DNA of 64,000 nucleotides from Macrothele yani (GCA_039090855.1 CM077006.1:44525336-44589335), one strand, 5' to 3'. Positions 43,962-55,055 are shown, counted from the first letter of the stretch. Program-made: numbers and translations. The notes: generated from the sequence alone by a model not told the origin.

Positions 43962-45702
43962 TTACGCTTTCCAACCATAGGTTGAAGAAGCGTACATGCT
44001 CCAGCTTTGTCCGTCTGTCCGCACGACAACCCGCGTAAAAATGGTTCAATTTCGATGAAATTTTAGTATATGATAGGGGGCCACCTAGGGACGAACCCTA
44101 TTGCAAATGGGGTCAAAGGTCAGGACATAGGAGCGGGATGCATTCCATTGCCCTCATGCGTCATGACTTGCGTAAAAATAGTTTGATTTCGTGGAAATTA
44201 TAGTAGGTGGTAAGGAACCACCTGGGGATGAACCCTATTAAAAATGGGCGAAATGGGATCAAAGGTCAGCACATAGGAGCGGGATCCATTCCATCGCCCT
44301 TATGCGTTATAACTTACGTAAAAATGCTTCGATTGAGACAAAACTTTATCATGTTGTTCCGGAAGTATACGTTACCGGTTCTGTTGAATACCATCGAAAT
44401 GGGGTCAAAGGTCAGGTCATAGGAGCGAGATTTATTCTACAGTCTTTATCCTCATAACTTGAGTAATGATTTCTGGTATGTTGGAGAGCGTCTCATAATA
44501 AATGCATTGCATGATTTTACTAACTTGTTTACGCTTTCCAAACGTAGGCTGATGAAGCGTATATGCTCCAGCTTTGTCCGTCTGCCTGTCCGCACGTTAA
44601 CTCGCGTAAAAATGGTTCGATTTCGATGAAAGTTTAGTATGTGGTGGGGGACCATCTGGGGACGAACCCTTTTGAAAATGGACGAAATGGGGTCAAAGGT
44701 CAGGACATAGGAGCAGGATCCATTCCATTGCCCTTATGCATCATAACTTACGTAAAAATGGTTCCATTTCGATGAAATTTTAGTAAGTTGTAGGAGACCA
44801 TCTGAGAACGAACCCTATTGAAAATGGGAAAAATGGGGTCGAAGGTCAGGATATAGGACCGGGATCCATTCCATTGCCCTTATGCGACATAACTTACGTA
44901 AAAATAGATCCATTTCGATGAAATTTTAGAAAGTGGTAGGGGACCACCTGAGAACGAACCCTATTGAAAATTGGAAAAATGGGGTCAAAGGTCAGGATAT
45001 AGGACCGGGATCCATTCCATTGCCCTTATGCGACATAACTTTCGTAAAAATGGTTACATTTCGATGAAATTTTAGTATGTGGTGGCGGACCATCTGGGGA
45101 CGAACCCTTTTGAAAATGGACGAAATGGGGTCAAAGGTCAGGACATAGAAGCGGGGCCCATTCCATTGCCCTTATGCGTCATAACATACGTAAAAATGGT
45201 TCCATTTCGATGAAATTTTAGTATGTGGTGGGGGACTACCTGGGGACGAACCATTTTGAAAATGAACGAAATGGGGTCAAAGGTCAGGACATAGGACCGG
45301 GATCCATTCCATTGCCCTTATGCGGCATACTTACGTAAAAATGGTTCGATTTCGATGAAATTTTAATATGCGTAGAGGACCATCTGGGGACGAACCCTAT
45401 TGAAACAGCAGGAAGTGGGGTCAAAGGTCAGGACATGGGAGTGGGATTCATTCCATCTCCCTTATGCGTCATAACTTACGTAAATATGCTTCGCTTGCGA
45501 CAAAACCTTATCATGTCCGGAGATACACTGAACCGGTTCTGTTGAATATCATCGAAATGGGGTCAAAGGTCAGTGCACATGAGCGAAATTTACTCCACAG
45601 CCATTACCCTCATAGCTTGAGTAATAATTTAAGTAATTATTTCTGGTAGGTTGGAAAGCGTATCATAATCAATGCATTGCATGATTTTACTAACTTGTTA
45701 CT
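43962..45702. repeat. repeat element R1, copies 2 and 3 in tandem
   Basis: The same element as 37112-37985, twice head to tail. The first ends at ~44530 ('gcattgcatgattttactaa') and the second starts at once ('cttgtttacgctttccaaac') and runs to ~45702. Internal ~135-145 bp units vary in number (about 3 in the first, 8 in the second). It begins ~40 bp after the splice donor of the second Toll exon. Confidence 0.9.
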
Positions 45703-46106
45703 AAGAACTCTGGATTCCACATGATAGAACAGATGATACTCACACATTTTTAGAACGTTTTTGATAAGAAATTACAGAAAATAAAAAAAGTTCAAAGAAT
45801 TGAAACTGGCAACAGCGTGTTAGACGAACACGGAAGAAACATCTGCTGCAATTAAATATCGTCTGCCAAGAAAATGGCGCACGTAAATAAGCTGTGAATA
45901 GAAGGTTATCTTTGCTCTTGACGAAGAGAAATATTTGCATTCTTTAATAAAAAGAAACGCTGTTAAAATCATGGAATCGGCTTTTCTAAATGTAACATAA
46001 GCAATATTATTAATAATAGAGGGAAAAATCGTCAAGCATTGCTTTTAACAGGAAAAAAACATCAAATGAATACCCAAAGAAGATACGTACTTTCACGACT
46101 ATTTCA

Positions 46107-46426
46107 GATCAGATCAGATCATATGTAGAGGATTTTAGGAAGTTAGTGTCTGACTCCAGGCCTTAAACAACCCTTAGAAATAGGAAGCTAGGAGATTTTG
46201 GCTAGAGTGCCCGATAGGAAAGTGACACAAAAGCGAGGTAGAAAGGGGAAGGAAGACACCTTTATTTATTACTGGGGGGGCAGTACCTGGAGTCCGACGG
46301 CTTAACGTGCCCATCCGACGCACGGCGGATATTTAGTGTTTCGAGCGTTCGTACCTGCCTGGGACCGAACCTGAGGTCTTCTCCGTGGCAGTCACGAACG
46401 TTGACCACTAGGCCACCCGTGGCTCC
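46107..46426 (-). mobile_element. SINE-B: tRNA-derived SINE of a second family
   Basis: Perfect 14-bp target duplication TCACGACTATTTCA (46093-46106 and 46427-46440). The head on the minus strand is GGAGCCACGGGTGGCCTAGT, with the B-box region GGTTCGGTCCC. The 3' tail at the left is a short (GATCT)n run. The body has no match to SINE-A. Confidence 0.9.
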
Positions 46427-46440
46427 TCACGACTATTTCA

Positions 46441-47100
46441 AAAGGTCTCTGGTTTTAAAAGAAAATCCACCCAGCCAAAGAGCAATCGCTAAGTCGCTAA
46501 AAATCTCTGTATAACAAGGTAGTAAGCAAAGATTTGAATCTGAAAGAAATCAAAAACATAATATTCACCACCTTTCGGTTAGGCACATGGCTAAGCGCAA
46601 AACAAGGTGTAAAATTCTTCATGAAAATCACTTCTGGAAACAGATGGATATTTATTGTGACTATTGATGTAGCATGGATTTACCTAAACGACTGTAACAA
46701 AAAAAGTTGATTTGCTATCGCTAAAGAGTAGAAAAATAATTACAAACTTGGTTCCAAGAATCCAAAGGAAGTGTCAGTAAAGGATTTATTATTATTGTTG
46801 GTTTCTTGTGCAATGGGAAATTAAAGTTAAGAAAAGCTGAAAATAATGCTAAAATCAGTTCTACATATTACCTAAGTAATGTCTCAAATATGTGGATAAA
46901 AGAATGGTTTTCCTATATTTGAAGAGGAAATACCATTCTTTTTATCCACAGAGCCTTCAAATAGTAGAACTCCATCAGAATAAGGCTGCCAGTCATACAT
47001 CCAAATCTACCATTCTATTTCTTGAAAAAATGAAAAAAGGGACGGGTATCAAGTCTATACCTTTTGCTCATATTCCTTCAAAGTCTCTTGCGGTGACGAC
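46441..47100. other. unassigned AT-rich DNA
   Basis: No gene or repeat recognised. Confidence 0.4.
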
Positions 47101-47104
47101 AATC

Positions 47105-47280
47105 GGTCTCGGACAGTTAGTTCAATGACGATTGGTCCACTGCCGATTAGTTCAATGCCAATTCTTCCAAATAGATGATTGGTCCAATGCCGTTTACTCC
47201 AATGCCGATTCGTCCAATGGTACGATTGGTCCAATGGCAGGATTAGTCCAATGCTGATTCGTCCGATGGTATCATCCTAC
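47105..47280. repeat. short degenerate minisatellite
   Basis: Repeats of ~16-19 bp around 'ccgattggtccaatg' (variants gattagttcaatgcc, gattcgtccaatgg), about nine copies. It directly precedes the 122-bp satellite. Confidence 0.8.
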
Positions 47281-47379
47281 CAACGGCCAATTTTTATTTT
47301 TATTTTTAAGAAAGGAATAATAAATTAAGTTATTTTCCTCTTTATATCTCTTTGAAAAATGATTTCCATGTATTTGGTA

Positions 47380-50300
47380 TTTGTAAATATTTTCATAAAC
47401 CTGGTAAAAGGCACTCAACGGTGCATTTCTCAGCTCTTTACAAGGCACCCAGTCCGTGGGCCTTTTCAGAAGATTTAAGTTACAAGTTAGATATTTGGCA
47501 TTTATAAACATTTTTATAAAACCTAAAAAACAGCACTCAACGAATCATCTCTCACATCTTTACAAGGCACCTAGGCCGTGGGCCTTTTCAGAAGATTTAA
47601 GTTACAAGTTAGATATTTGGCATTTGTAAACATTTTTATAAAACCTAAAAAACAGCACTCAACGAATCATTTCTCACATCGTTACAAGGCACCTAGGCCA
47701 TGGGCCTTTTCAGAAGACTTAAGTTACAAGTTAGATATTTGGCATTTGTAAACATTTTTATAAAACCTAAAAAACAGCACTCAACGAATCATTTCTCACA
47801 TCTTTACAAGGCACCTAGGCCATGGGCCTTTTCAGAAGACTTAAGTTACAAGTTAGATATTTGGCATTTGTAAACATTTTTATAAAACCTAAAAAACAGC
47901 ACTCAACGAATCATTTCTCACATCTTTACAAGGCACCTAGGCCATGGGCCTTTTCAGAAGACTTAAGTTACAAGTTAGATATTTGGCATTTGTAAACATT
48001 TTTATAAAACCTAAAAAACAGCACTCAACGAATCATTTCTCACATCTTTACAAGGCACCTAGGCCATGGGCCTTTTCAGAAGACTTAAGTTACAAGTTAG
48101 ATATTTGGCATTTGTAAACATTTTTATAAAACCTAAAAAACAGCACTCAACGAATCATCTCTCACATCTTTACAAGGCACCTAGGCCGTGGGCCTTTTCA
48201 GAAGATTTAAGTTACAAGTTAGATATTTGGCATTTGTAAACATTTTTATAAAACCTAAAAAACAGCACTCAACGAATCATTTCTCACATCTTTACAAGGC
48301 ACCTAGGCCATGGGCCTTTTCAGAAGACTTAAGTTACAAGTTAGATATTTGGCATTTGTAAACATTTTTATAAAACCTAAAAAACAGCACTCAACGAATC
48401 ATTTCTCACATCTTTACAAGGCACCTAGGCCATGGGCCTTTTCAGAAGACTTAAGTTACAAGTTAGATATTTGGCATTTGTAAACATTTTTATAAAACCT
48501 AAAAAACAGCACTCAACGAATCATTTCTCACATCTTTACAAGGCACCTAGGCCATGGGCCTTTTCAGAAGACTTAAGTTACAAGTTAGATATTTGGCATT
48601 TGTAAACATTTTTATAAAACCTAAAAAACAGCACTCAACGAATCTTTTCTCACATCTTTACAAGGCACCTAGGCCATGGGCCTTTTCAGAAGACTTAAAT
48701 TACAAGTTAGATATTTGGCATTTGTAAACATTTTTATAAAACCTAAAAAACAGCACTCAACGAATCATTTCTCACATCTTTACAAGGCACCTAGGCCATG
48801 GGCCTTTTCAGAAGACTTAAGTTACAAGTTAGATATTTGGCATTTGTAAACATTTTTATAAAACCTAAAAAACCGCACTCAACGAATCATTTCTCACATC
48901 TTTACAAGGCACCTAGGCCATGGGCCTTTTCAGAAGACTTAAGTTACAAGTTAGATATTTGGCATTTGTAAACATTTTTATAAAACCTAAAAAACAGCAC
49001 TCAACGAATCATCTCTCACATCTTTAGAAGGCACCTAGGCCCTGGGCCTTTTCAGAAGACTTAAGTTACAAGTTAGATATTTGGCATTTGTAAACATTTT
49101 TATAAAACCTAAAAAACAGCACTCAACGAATCATCTCTCACATCTTTACAAGGCACCTAGGCCGTGGGCCTTTTCAGAAGATTTAAGTTACAAGTTAGAT
49201 ATTTGGCATTTGTAAACATTTTTATAAAACCTAAAAAACAGCACTCAACGAATCATTTCTCACATCTTTACAAGGCACCTAGACCGTGGGCCTTTTCAGA
49301 AGATTTAAGTTACAAGTTAGATATTTGGCATTTGTAAGCATTTGTATAAAACCTAAAAAACAGCACTCAACGAATCATTTCTCACATCTTTACAAGGCAC
49401 CTAGGCCATGGGCCTTTTCAGAAGACTTAAGTTACAAGTGAGATATTTGGCATTTGTAAACATTTTTATAAAACCTAAAAAACAGCACTCAACGAATCAT
49501 TTCTCACATCTTTACAAGGCACCTAGGCCATGGGCCTTTTCAGAAGACTTAAGTTACAAGTTAGATATTTGGCATTTGTAAACATTTTTATAAAACCTAA
49601 AAAACAGCACTCAACGAATCATCTCTCACATCTTTACAAGGCACCTAGGCCCTGGGCCTTTTCAGAAGACTTAAGTTACAAGTTAGATATTTAGCATTTG
49701 TAAACATTTTTATAAAACCTAAAAAACAGCACTCAACGAATCATCTCTCACATCTTTACAAGGCACCTAGGCCGTGGGCCTTTTCAGAAGATTTAAGTTA
49801 CAAGTTAGATATTTGGCATTTGTAAACATTTTTATAAAACCTAAAAAACAGCACTCAACGAATCATTTCTCACATCTTTACAAGGCACCTAGACCGTGGG
49901 CCTTTTCAGAAGATTTAAGTTACAAGTTAGATATTTGGCATTTGTAAGCATTTGTATAAAACCTAAAAAACAGCACTCAACGAATCATTTCTCACATCTT
50001 TACAAGGCACCTAGGCCATGGGCCTTTTCAGAAGACTTAAGTTACAAGTGAGATATTTGGCATTTGTAAACATTTTTATAAAACCTAAAAAACAGCACTC
50101 AACGAATCATTTCTCACATCTTTACAAGGCACCTAGGCCATGGGCCTTTTCAGAAGACTTAAGTTACAAGTTAGATATTTGGCATTTGTAAACATTTTTA
50201 TAAAACCTAAAAAACAGCACTCAACGAATCATCTCTCACATCTTTACAAGGCACCTAGGCCCTGGGCCTTTTCAGAAGACTTAAGTTACAAGTTAGATAT

Positions 50301-50655
50301 TTGGCATTTGTAAACATTTTTATAAAACCTAAAAAACAGCACTCAACGAATCATCTCTCACATCTTTACAAGGCACCTAGGCCGTGGGCCTTTTCAGAAG
50401 ATTTAAGTTACAAGTTAGATATTTGGCATTTGTAAACATTTTTATAAAACCTAAAAAACAGCACTCAACGAATCATTTCTCACATCTTTACAAGGCACCT
50501 AGACCGTGGGCCTTTTCAGAAGATTTAAGTCACAAGTTAGATATTTGGCATTTGTAAACATTTTTATAAAACCTAAAAAACAGCACTCAACGAATCATTT
50601 CTCACATCTTTACAAGGCACCTAGGCCATGGGCCTTTTCGGAAGACTTAAGTTAG
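47380..50655. repeat. 122-bp satellite array, ~27 copies, with 610-bp higher-order repeat
   Basis: Unit: 'aagttacaagttagatattt', 'ggcatttgtaaacattttta', 'taaaacctaaaaaacagcac', 'tcaacgaatcatttctcaca', 'tctttacaaggcacctaggc', 'catgggccttttcagaagac'. Starts at 47477, 47599 and 47721 give a 122-bp period. From ~49040 on, a five-unit block (610 bp) repeats: the 'cctgggcctt' variant is at 49041, 49651 and 50261. No coding role. It lies inside Toll intron 2. Confidence 0.95.
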
Positions 50656-50684
50656 AATATATATCAAATACGTGGAGATAATGT

Positions 50685-50918
50685 AAATGGACGATGTCAT
50701 CGCTCTGTCCACGTTATTTTATAAACAACGCATAGCGACTGAAAAATTCTGTTCCAACACTGCTGGGAGTAAATGTTGGCGCCGTAGCGTAAATGCGAAC
50801 GCACTCGACTAGTTATCGAGAGATCTGGGATTCGTTCCCAGCGGTGTCGGAACACAATTTTTCAGTCGCTATGCGTTGTTATAAAATAACGTGGACAGAG
50901 CGATGACATCGTCCATTT
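50685..50918. mobile_element. foldback element carrying a tRNA-like core, inside the satellite
   Basis: Arms of ~73 bp, starting AAATGGACGATGTCATCGCT and its complement, are almost perfect inverted repeats. Between them lies a 72-nt tRNA-like cloverleaf. Satellite sequence resumes on the right with 'aagttagaagttagat'; AAGTTAG also precedes the element on the left (50649-50655). Confidence 0.88.
50778..50849 (+). tRNA. tRNA-like cloverleaf (anticodon position AGT), probably not a functional tRNA
   Basis: Acceptor GGCGCCG pairs with CGGTGTC, including two wobble pairs. The D arm has only a 3-bp stem (GCG/CGC) and its loop lacks GG. The anticodon arm CTCGA-CTAGTTA-TCGAG is a perfect 5-bp stem with a 7-nt loop and AGT at positions 34-36 (Thr). 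The T arm CTGGG-ATTCGTT-CCCAG is also perfect. The missing D-loop GG and the transposon context argue against a decoding tRNA. Confidence 0.55.
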
Positions 50919-51480
50919 AAGTTAGAAGTTAGATATTTGGCATTTGTAAACATTTTATAAAACCTAAAAAACGGCATTCAACGGATCATTTCTTACGTCT
51001 TTACAAGGTACCTACCCAGGTAGCAATATTATGATGGACCAACCGTGGGCTTTCAACGGTCGGCCCAGCGACGAGGCGACTCGGCGGCCAACAATTGGAT
51101 ATGTGTTGGTTCAACGGTTGGACCCACATTGGAAAACTGTTGCAAGCAGTTTTCCAATGTGATCATGTGTTGTTGGACAACCATCGGACAACCGTTAAGT
51201 GGTCATTTGTTGATAAATGGTTGGTCATGTGTGGTTGGAAAAACCGTTGGCCAATCTCCGATAAACAACGCAACCTTCGCCCAACTCTGCCGACGCAAAA
51301 ATATCATTTGGCCAACCGTTGGCCAATGTCAGTGTGCTACTTGGGATAGGCCATGGGCCTTTTCAGAAGATTTAAGTTACAAGTTAGATATTTGGCATTT
51401 GTAAACATTTTATAAAACCTAAAAAATGGCACTCAACGGATCATTTCTCACATCTTTACAAGGCACCTCGTCCGTGTGCC
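50919..51480. repeat. satellite remnants around a MITE
   Basis: Diverged 122-bp satellite units at 50919-51011 and 51347-51480 ('acatttta', 'gacaaggtacc', 'cctcgtccgtgtgcc'). They mark the old edge of the array. Confidence 0.85.
51012..51346. mobile_element. MITE with CCCA(A/G)GTAGCA termini
   Basis: Left end CCCAGGTAGCAATATTATGA and right end the complement of CCCAAGTAGCACACTGACAT. The interior is full of short 'ccaaccgttggcca' palindromes. It interrupts a satellite unit. No coding capacity; superfamily unknown. Confidence 0.75.
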
Positions 51481-51704
51481 TATGAATTAATATTTACGTA
51501 TAGTGCCTAAGTAAAAGCGCAATATTATTAATTGGATTTGATATGATGTTGATTGAATGGCTTATAACGTAATTTTCTTTCCGCTGTTGTCCTTACGTCA
51601 GAAATTACGTTATGTGTGCTAAGTTAATGCAATATTAGAAGGTACCTGTACACCTTACAGGAAAGAGATCAAGTAGTACTTACAGATACTTTTATTTTGC
51701 TTGC

Positions 51705-51959
51705 ATGGGTGGACTCCAGACTCACAAGCAACCGGTGAATAATTCTGTATTGTTTGGTTTTGCTTGTTGTTCAAAATGTGGAATTTGTATAATTACAAAG
51801 AAAGATGTCGACAGTGTAATAAAATATCATGGAACCAAAAATCTAACGGACCATATGAAAGTATGCGCACCTCCATCAAAGCGTGGAAATAGTGAGCAAT
51901 TTAAGTACATTAAAAAAAAATACATTTCTTTAATTGTAAATAATGATTTCCATTTGTAA
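51705..51959 (+). pseudogene. BED-type zinc finger fragment, hAT-transposase-like
   Basis: 84 residues from ATG 51705 to TAA. Cys-x2-Cys (CCSKCG) is followed after ~25 residues by HGTKNLTDHMKVC, with the His and Cys ligands of a BED zinc finger. BED fingers of this form begin many hAT transposases. The frame ends soon after in a Lys-rich tail. No catalytic domain follows, so this is an orphan N-terminal fragment. Confidence 0.6.
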
Positions 51960-52102
51960 TATACTCCATGGTCACGGTCATAGTCAGCTATTACTTCTGG
52001 ATTACGCAAAATAGTGGCACTAAAAATGGCACTAAAATTTAGCAAGTAACCAAATTTTATTATTAAAAAAGGATTTCAGTTATTAAATACGAAAAACTGC
52101 TA

Positions 52103-52219
52103 AATTTCTCGATAGCGAGTGGTGCATGATGGAATTTCAAGCAGCAGACGTGCAAAACATAAAGGATAAAGTACGTCGCGTGATTGTCATCAAACTGGGA
52201 GACCTTCCAACCGACATGG
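52103..52219 (+). pseudogene. partial duplicate of the last Toll exon
   Basis: About 117 bp nearly identical to the start of the exon at 53718: SEWCMMEF.AADVQN, then VRRVIVIKL and DLPTDM. It diverges right after the DM codons, just before the DPSIK position. No pyrimidine tract or AG acceptor precedes it; the real exon has ctttctttcag. It then runs into a short internal echo of itself ('ttagtggtgcatgatggaat', about 52232) and a stop. A fragmentary tandem duplication within intron 2 is the simplest reading. Confidence 0.85.
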
Positions 52220-52424
52220 CGGAAATAAAGCAGTTAGTGGTGCATGATGGAATCAAACAGTTATTGGGATGAATATATATATTTAGTTTATATAAATTGA
52301 GTTTCGAATTTATAGTTCAAAGCAGATTTGCCCGGGTCAGTTACGGGTCCGGGTCGGATCGGGTCCAGTTATGGAACATCCGGGTTCGACAGTTTTGACC
52401 CGTTTCCAACTCTCCAAGATGAAT

Positions 52425-53340
52425 GAGAGGATATGAGGAAGGCAGAACATTAACCAAAAATTCTCCAAGATGGATGAAATGATATAAGGAAGGCATGACA
52501 TTACACAAAGATTCTCCAAGATGAGTGAAATTATATAAGGAAGGCAGGACATTACCCAAAGATTCTCCAAGATGAATGAAAGGATATAAGGAAGGCATAA
52601 CATTAACCAAAGATTCTCCAAGATGGATGAAAGGATATAAGGAAGGCAGGACATTACACAAAGATTCTCCAAGATGGGTGAAAGGATATAAGGAAGGCAG
52701 GACATTACCCAAAGATTCTCCAAGATGAATGATAGGATATAAGGAAGGCAGAACATTAACCAAAGATTCTCCAAGATGAATGAGAGGATATAAGGAAGGC
52801 AGAACATTAACCAAAGATTCTCCAAGATGGATGAAAGGATATAAGGAAGGCAGGACATTACACAAAGATTCTCCAAGATGGGTGAAAGGATATAAGGAAG
52901 GCAGAACATTACACAAAGAATCTCTAAGATGGATGAAAGAATATAAGGAAGGCAGGACTTTATCCAAAGATTATCCAAGTTGGTTCAAAGGATATAAGGA
53001 AGGCAGAACTTCACCCAAAGGTTCTCCAAGATGAATGAGAGGATATAAGGAAGGCAGAACATTAACCAAAGATTCTCCAAGATGAATGAGAGGATATAAG
53101 GAAGGCAGAACATTAACCAAAGATTCTCCAAGATGGATGAAAGGATATAAGGAAGGCAGGACATTACACAAAGATTCTCCAAGATGGGTGAAAGGATATA
53201 AGGAAGGCAGAACATTACACAAAGAATCTCTAAGATGGATGAAAGAATATAAGGAAGGCAGGACTTTATCCAAAGATTATCCAAGTTGGTTCAAAGGATA
53301 TAAGGAAGGCAGAACTTCACCCAAAGGTTCTCCAAGATGC
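52425..53340. repeat. 51-bp minisatellite, ~18 copies
   Basis: Unit 'gattctccaagatggatgaa' and 'aggatataaggaaggcagga' plus 'cattacacaaa'. 'ttctccaag' recurs every 51 bp (52461, 52512, 52563). Because 51 is divisible by three, both strands stay open and give repetitive peptides (GYKEGRTLTKDSPRWMK on +). An exact six-unit block of 306 bp is duplicated (52780-53034 against 53086-53340). Confidence 0.95.
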
Positions 53341-53500
53341 GGTCGACTGATTTCGACTTCCAGACAAGAAGCCAACAGATGTATCCAAGAGGCGTTCCAG
53401 CAGTCTTGCAAAGTGAGTGTCCATGATCTTTACACACAACTAGGTATCCCTCACATAACGGTTTATACCGTGCTGACGGTAAGTTTCGGCCAAATAAGCT
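53341..53500 (+). pseudogene. possible transposase HTH fragment
   Basis: Frame reads CIQEAFQQSCKVSVHDLYTQ and LGIPHITVYTVLTV. This resembles the second helix-turn-helix of DUF4817/DD41D-type transposases (..S.R.LA...GIP..TVHRVL). It runs directly out of the 51-bp array. No other part of a transposase is near. Confidence 0.4.
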
Positions 53501-53519
53501 GAAATTCTTCATGAAGCCA

Positions 53520-53635
53520 TATCTTCTTTCTCCGGAGACGGACATTCTACCGATTGAATTACACCGGAAAGCTTATCGCTATTACTTACCGTTTTCACTC
53601 TTGCGTCACCTCAGTGGTACGTCACACTTCGCTCA
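53520..53635 (-). mobile_element. fragment of a TRIM-type LTR
   Basis: On the minus strand it starts TGTGACGTACCACTGAGGTG and continues into 'gcgataagctttccggtgta' and 'attcaatcggtagaatgtcc', like the LTR pieces near 41.8 and 42.2 kb. It lies within 100 bp of the last Toll exon. Confidence 0.6.
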
Positions 53636-53717
53636 TAAATAAAATGAAATTGAAATTTTACTGTTATGCATGTTTTTGACTATGAACTCGAAAAATAAAT
53701 GATTGCCTTTCTTTCAG

Positions 53718-53979
53718 GAATTTTCTCGAGAGCGAGTGGTGCATGATGGAATTTCGAGCAGCAGACGTGCAAAACATAAAGGATAAAGTACGTCGCGTGA
53801 TTGTCATCAAACTGGAAGACCTTCCAACTGACATGGATCCGAGTATCAAGGTTTATTTGGACAGCACGACTTATTTAACGTGGGGAGAGAAGTACTTCTG
53901 GCAGAAGTTTATATATGCATTGCCGACTCCCAGTCCCTTTAACATTCAAACGCAAAGTACTATGACTCTCCTATCCTAG
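53718..53979 (+). CDS. Toll-like receptor, last coding exon (TIR box 3)
   Basis: Opens after ctttctttcag at 53717 and completes the lysine codon split by the previous intron. It reads NFLESEWCMMEFRAA, the conserved segment following box 2. VRRVIVIKLEDLP and YLTWGE follow, then FWQKFIYALP, with the box 3 Phe-Trp and the final helix. A short tail of about 20 residues (PTPSPFNIQ...) ends at TAG 53977-53979, so the receptor has only a short cytoplasmic tail. No clear polyadenylation signal was seen before the Tc1 element at 54277. With the exons at 4696 and 43790 this gives one continuous TIR domain. Confidence 0.94.
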
Positions 53980-54629
53980 ACCATTTTTCTCTGAGAAGTC
54001 TCAGCGTTGGACAGAAGATGGATTTTTGGGACTGAAGTTCGACATTTTCTTGATAAGATGTGCCACTGGTACCCATTGTATCCACTACTGTGGTGAGGGA
54101 TGGCACAATTGAGGTTTTTGATGCAATATTTCATTTGCGTTCATTCTGAAGTCAGACTCTTTGATTCTACATTTTTTTTTTTTTAATTTTCTCCGTGCTT
54201 GTAGAAAATCGGCATCGTCGATGGAACCATTTTTTTTTGTGTGTGTTTTCTTGTCTGTGATAAAGAATGTCATGTACACTCAATGGGCAAAACATTAAAG
54301 ATGCCTACGTAATAGCGTCTTGGTCCTTCTCTAGCTCGAATAACGAGCCTGTACCCTCTACCAGATGCCGGAGTGTTTCTGGAGGTAATGCCCCCATGCC
54401 TGTTGCAGCATTGTCCACATTTCCATCGGAGACGTCGGTCCAGGATACATTGATCTGATGTTCACCTCAAGGGCATCCCAGATATCTTCCACAGGGTTTA
54501 AACCCAAGGACCTCAGGGATCACTGGATGGTTCCAAACTCAGATGAGGGTTCCCTGAGCCATGCCTGGTGTGACGTACCTGCCCCGCAGGACGCACACGA
54601 CATAAAGGCAGATAGCAGCAAGAACGAAC

Positions 54630-54701
54630 GTCTGCGTAGCTCAGTTGGTAGAGCGACTTGTTCCGGAATAAGTGGACTCGGGTTCGATCCCCGGCGTGGA
54701 C
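54630..54701 (+). other. tRNA-like sequence in TRIM copy 4, 5' LTR
   Basis: 72 nt. GTCTGCG pairs with CGTGGAC (with wobbles), A-box region TAGCTCAGTTGG, B box GGTTCGATCCC. The anticodon arm ACTTGTTCCGGAATAAGT is non-standard. Confidence 0.82.
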
Positions 54702-55055
54702 AAAAATGACGGAGAAGTTTACTTCGTTATAATGGGGCCCGAACTTCCCGGATGACCCGGCCGTTCAAGATCTCGCAATGGTGTGATGTTCTTTCCACAC
54801 CGCGAGATAGGAAAAATAAGAGAATCTCTTCTCCAGCGCTTCGAAAAATAAATGTGTGTGGCGTTGCATTCCACACACCAGATTGACTGGGAGTTCTCAA
54901 GTGTACGTTCTACAGCGGATGAGCCTGCAACTATTCAAGGTCACGGCTGACCCGTGGGCCATGCCCCCGGCCCTCTTTTTTTGGGGGGGGGAGATGTGAC
55001 GTACCTGCCCCGCAGGACGCACATGGCATAAAGGCAGATAGCAGCGAGAACGAAC

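Noticed and set aside
52337..53284. Minus-strand frames of ~100-213 codons with repeated hydrophobic peptides
   Set aside because: Products of the 51-bp minisatellite. Two overlapping frames are equally open, as expected when the unit length is divisible by three.
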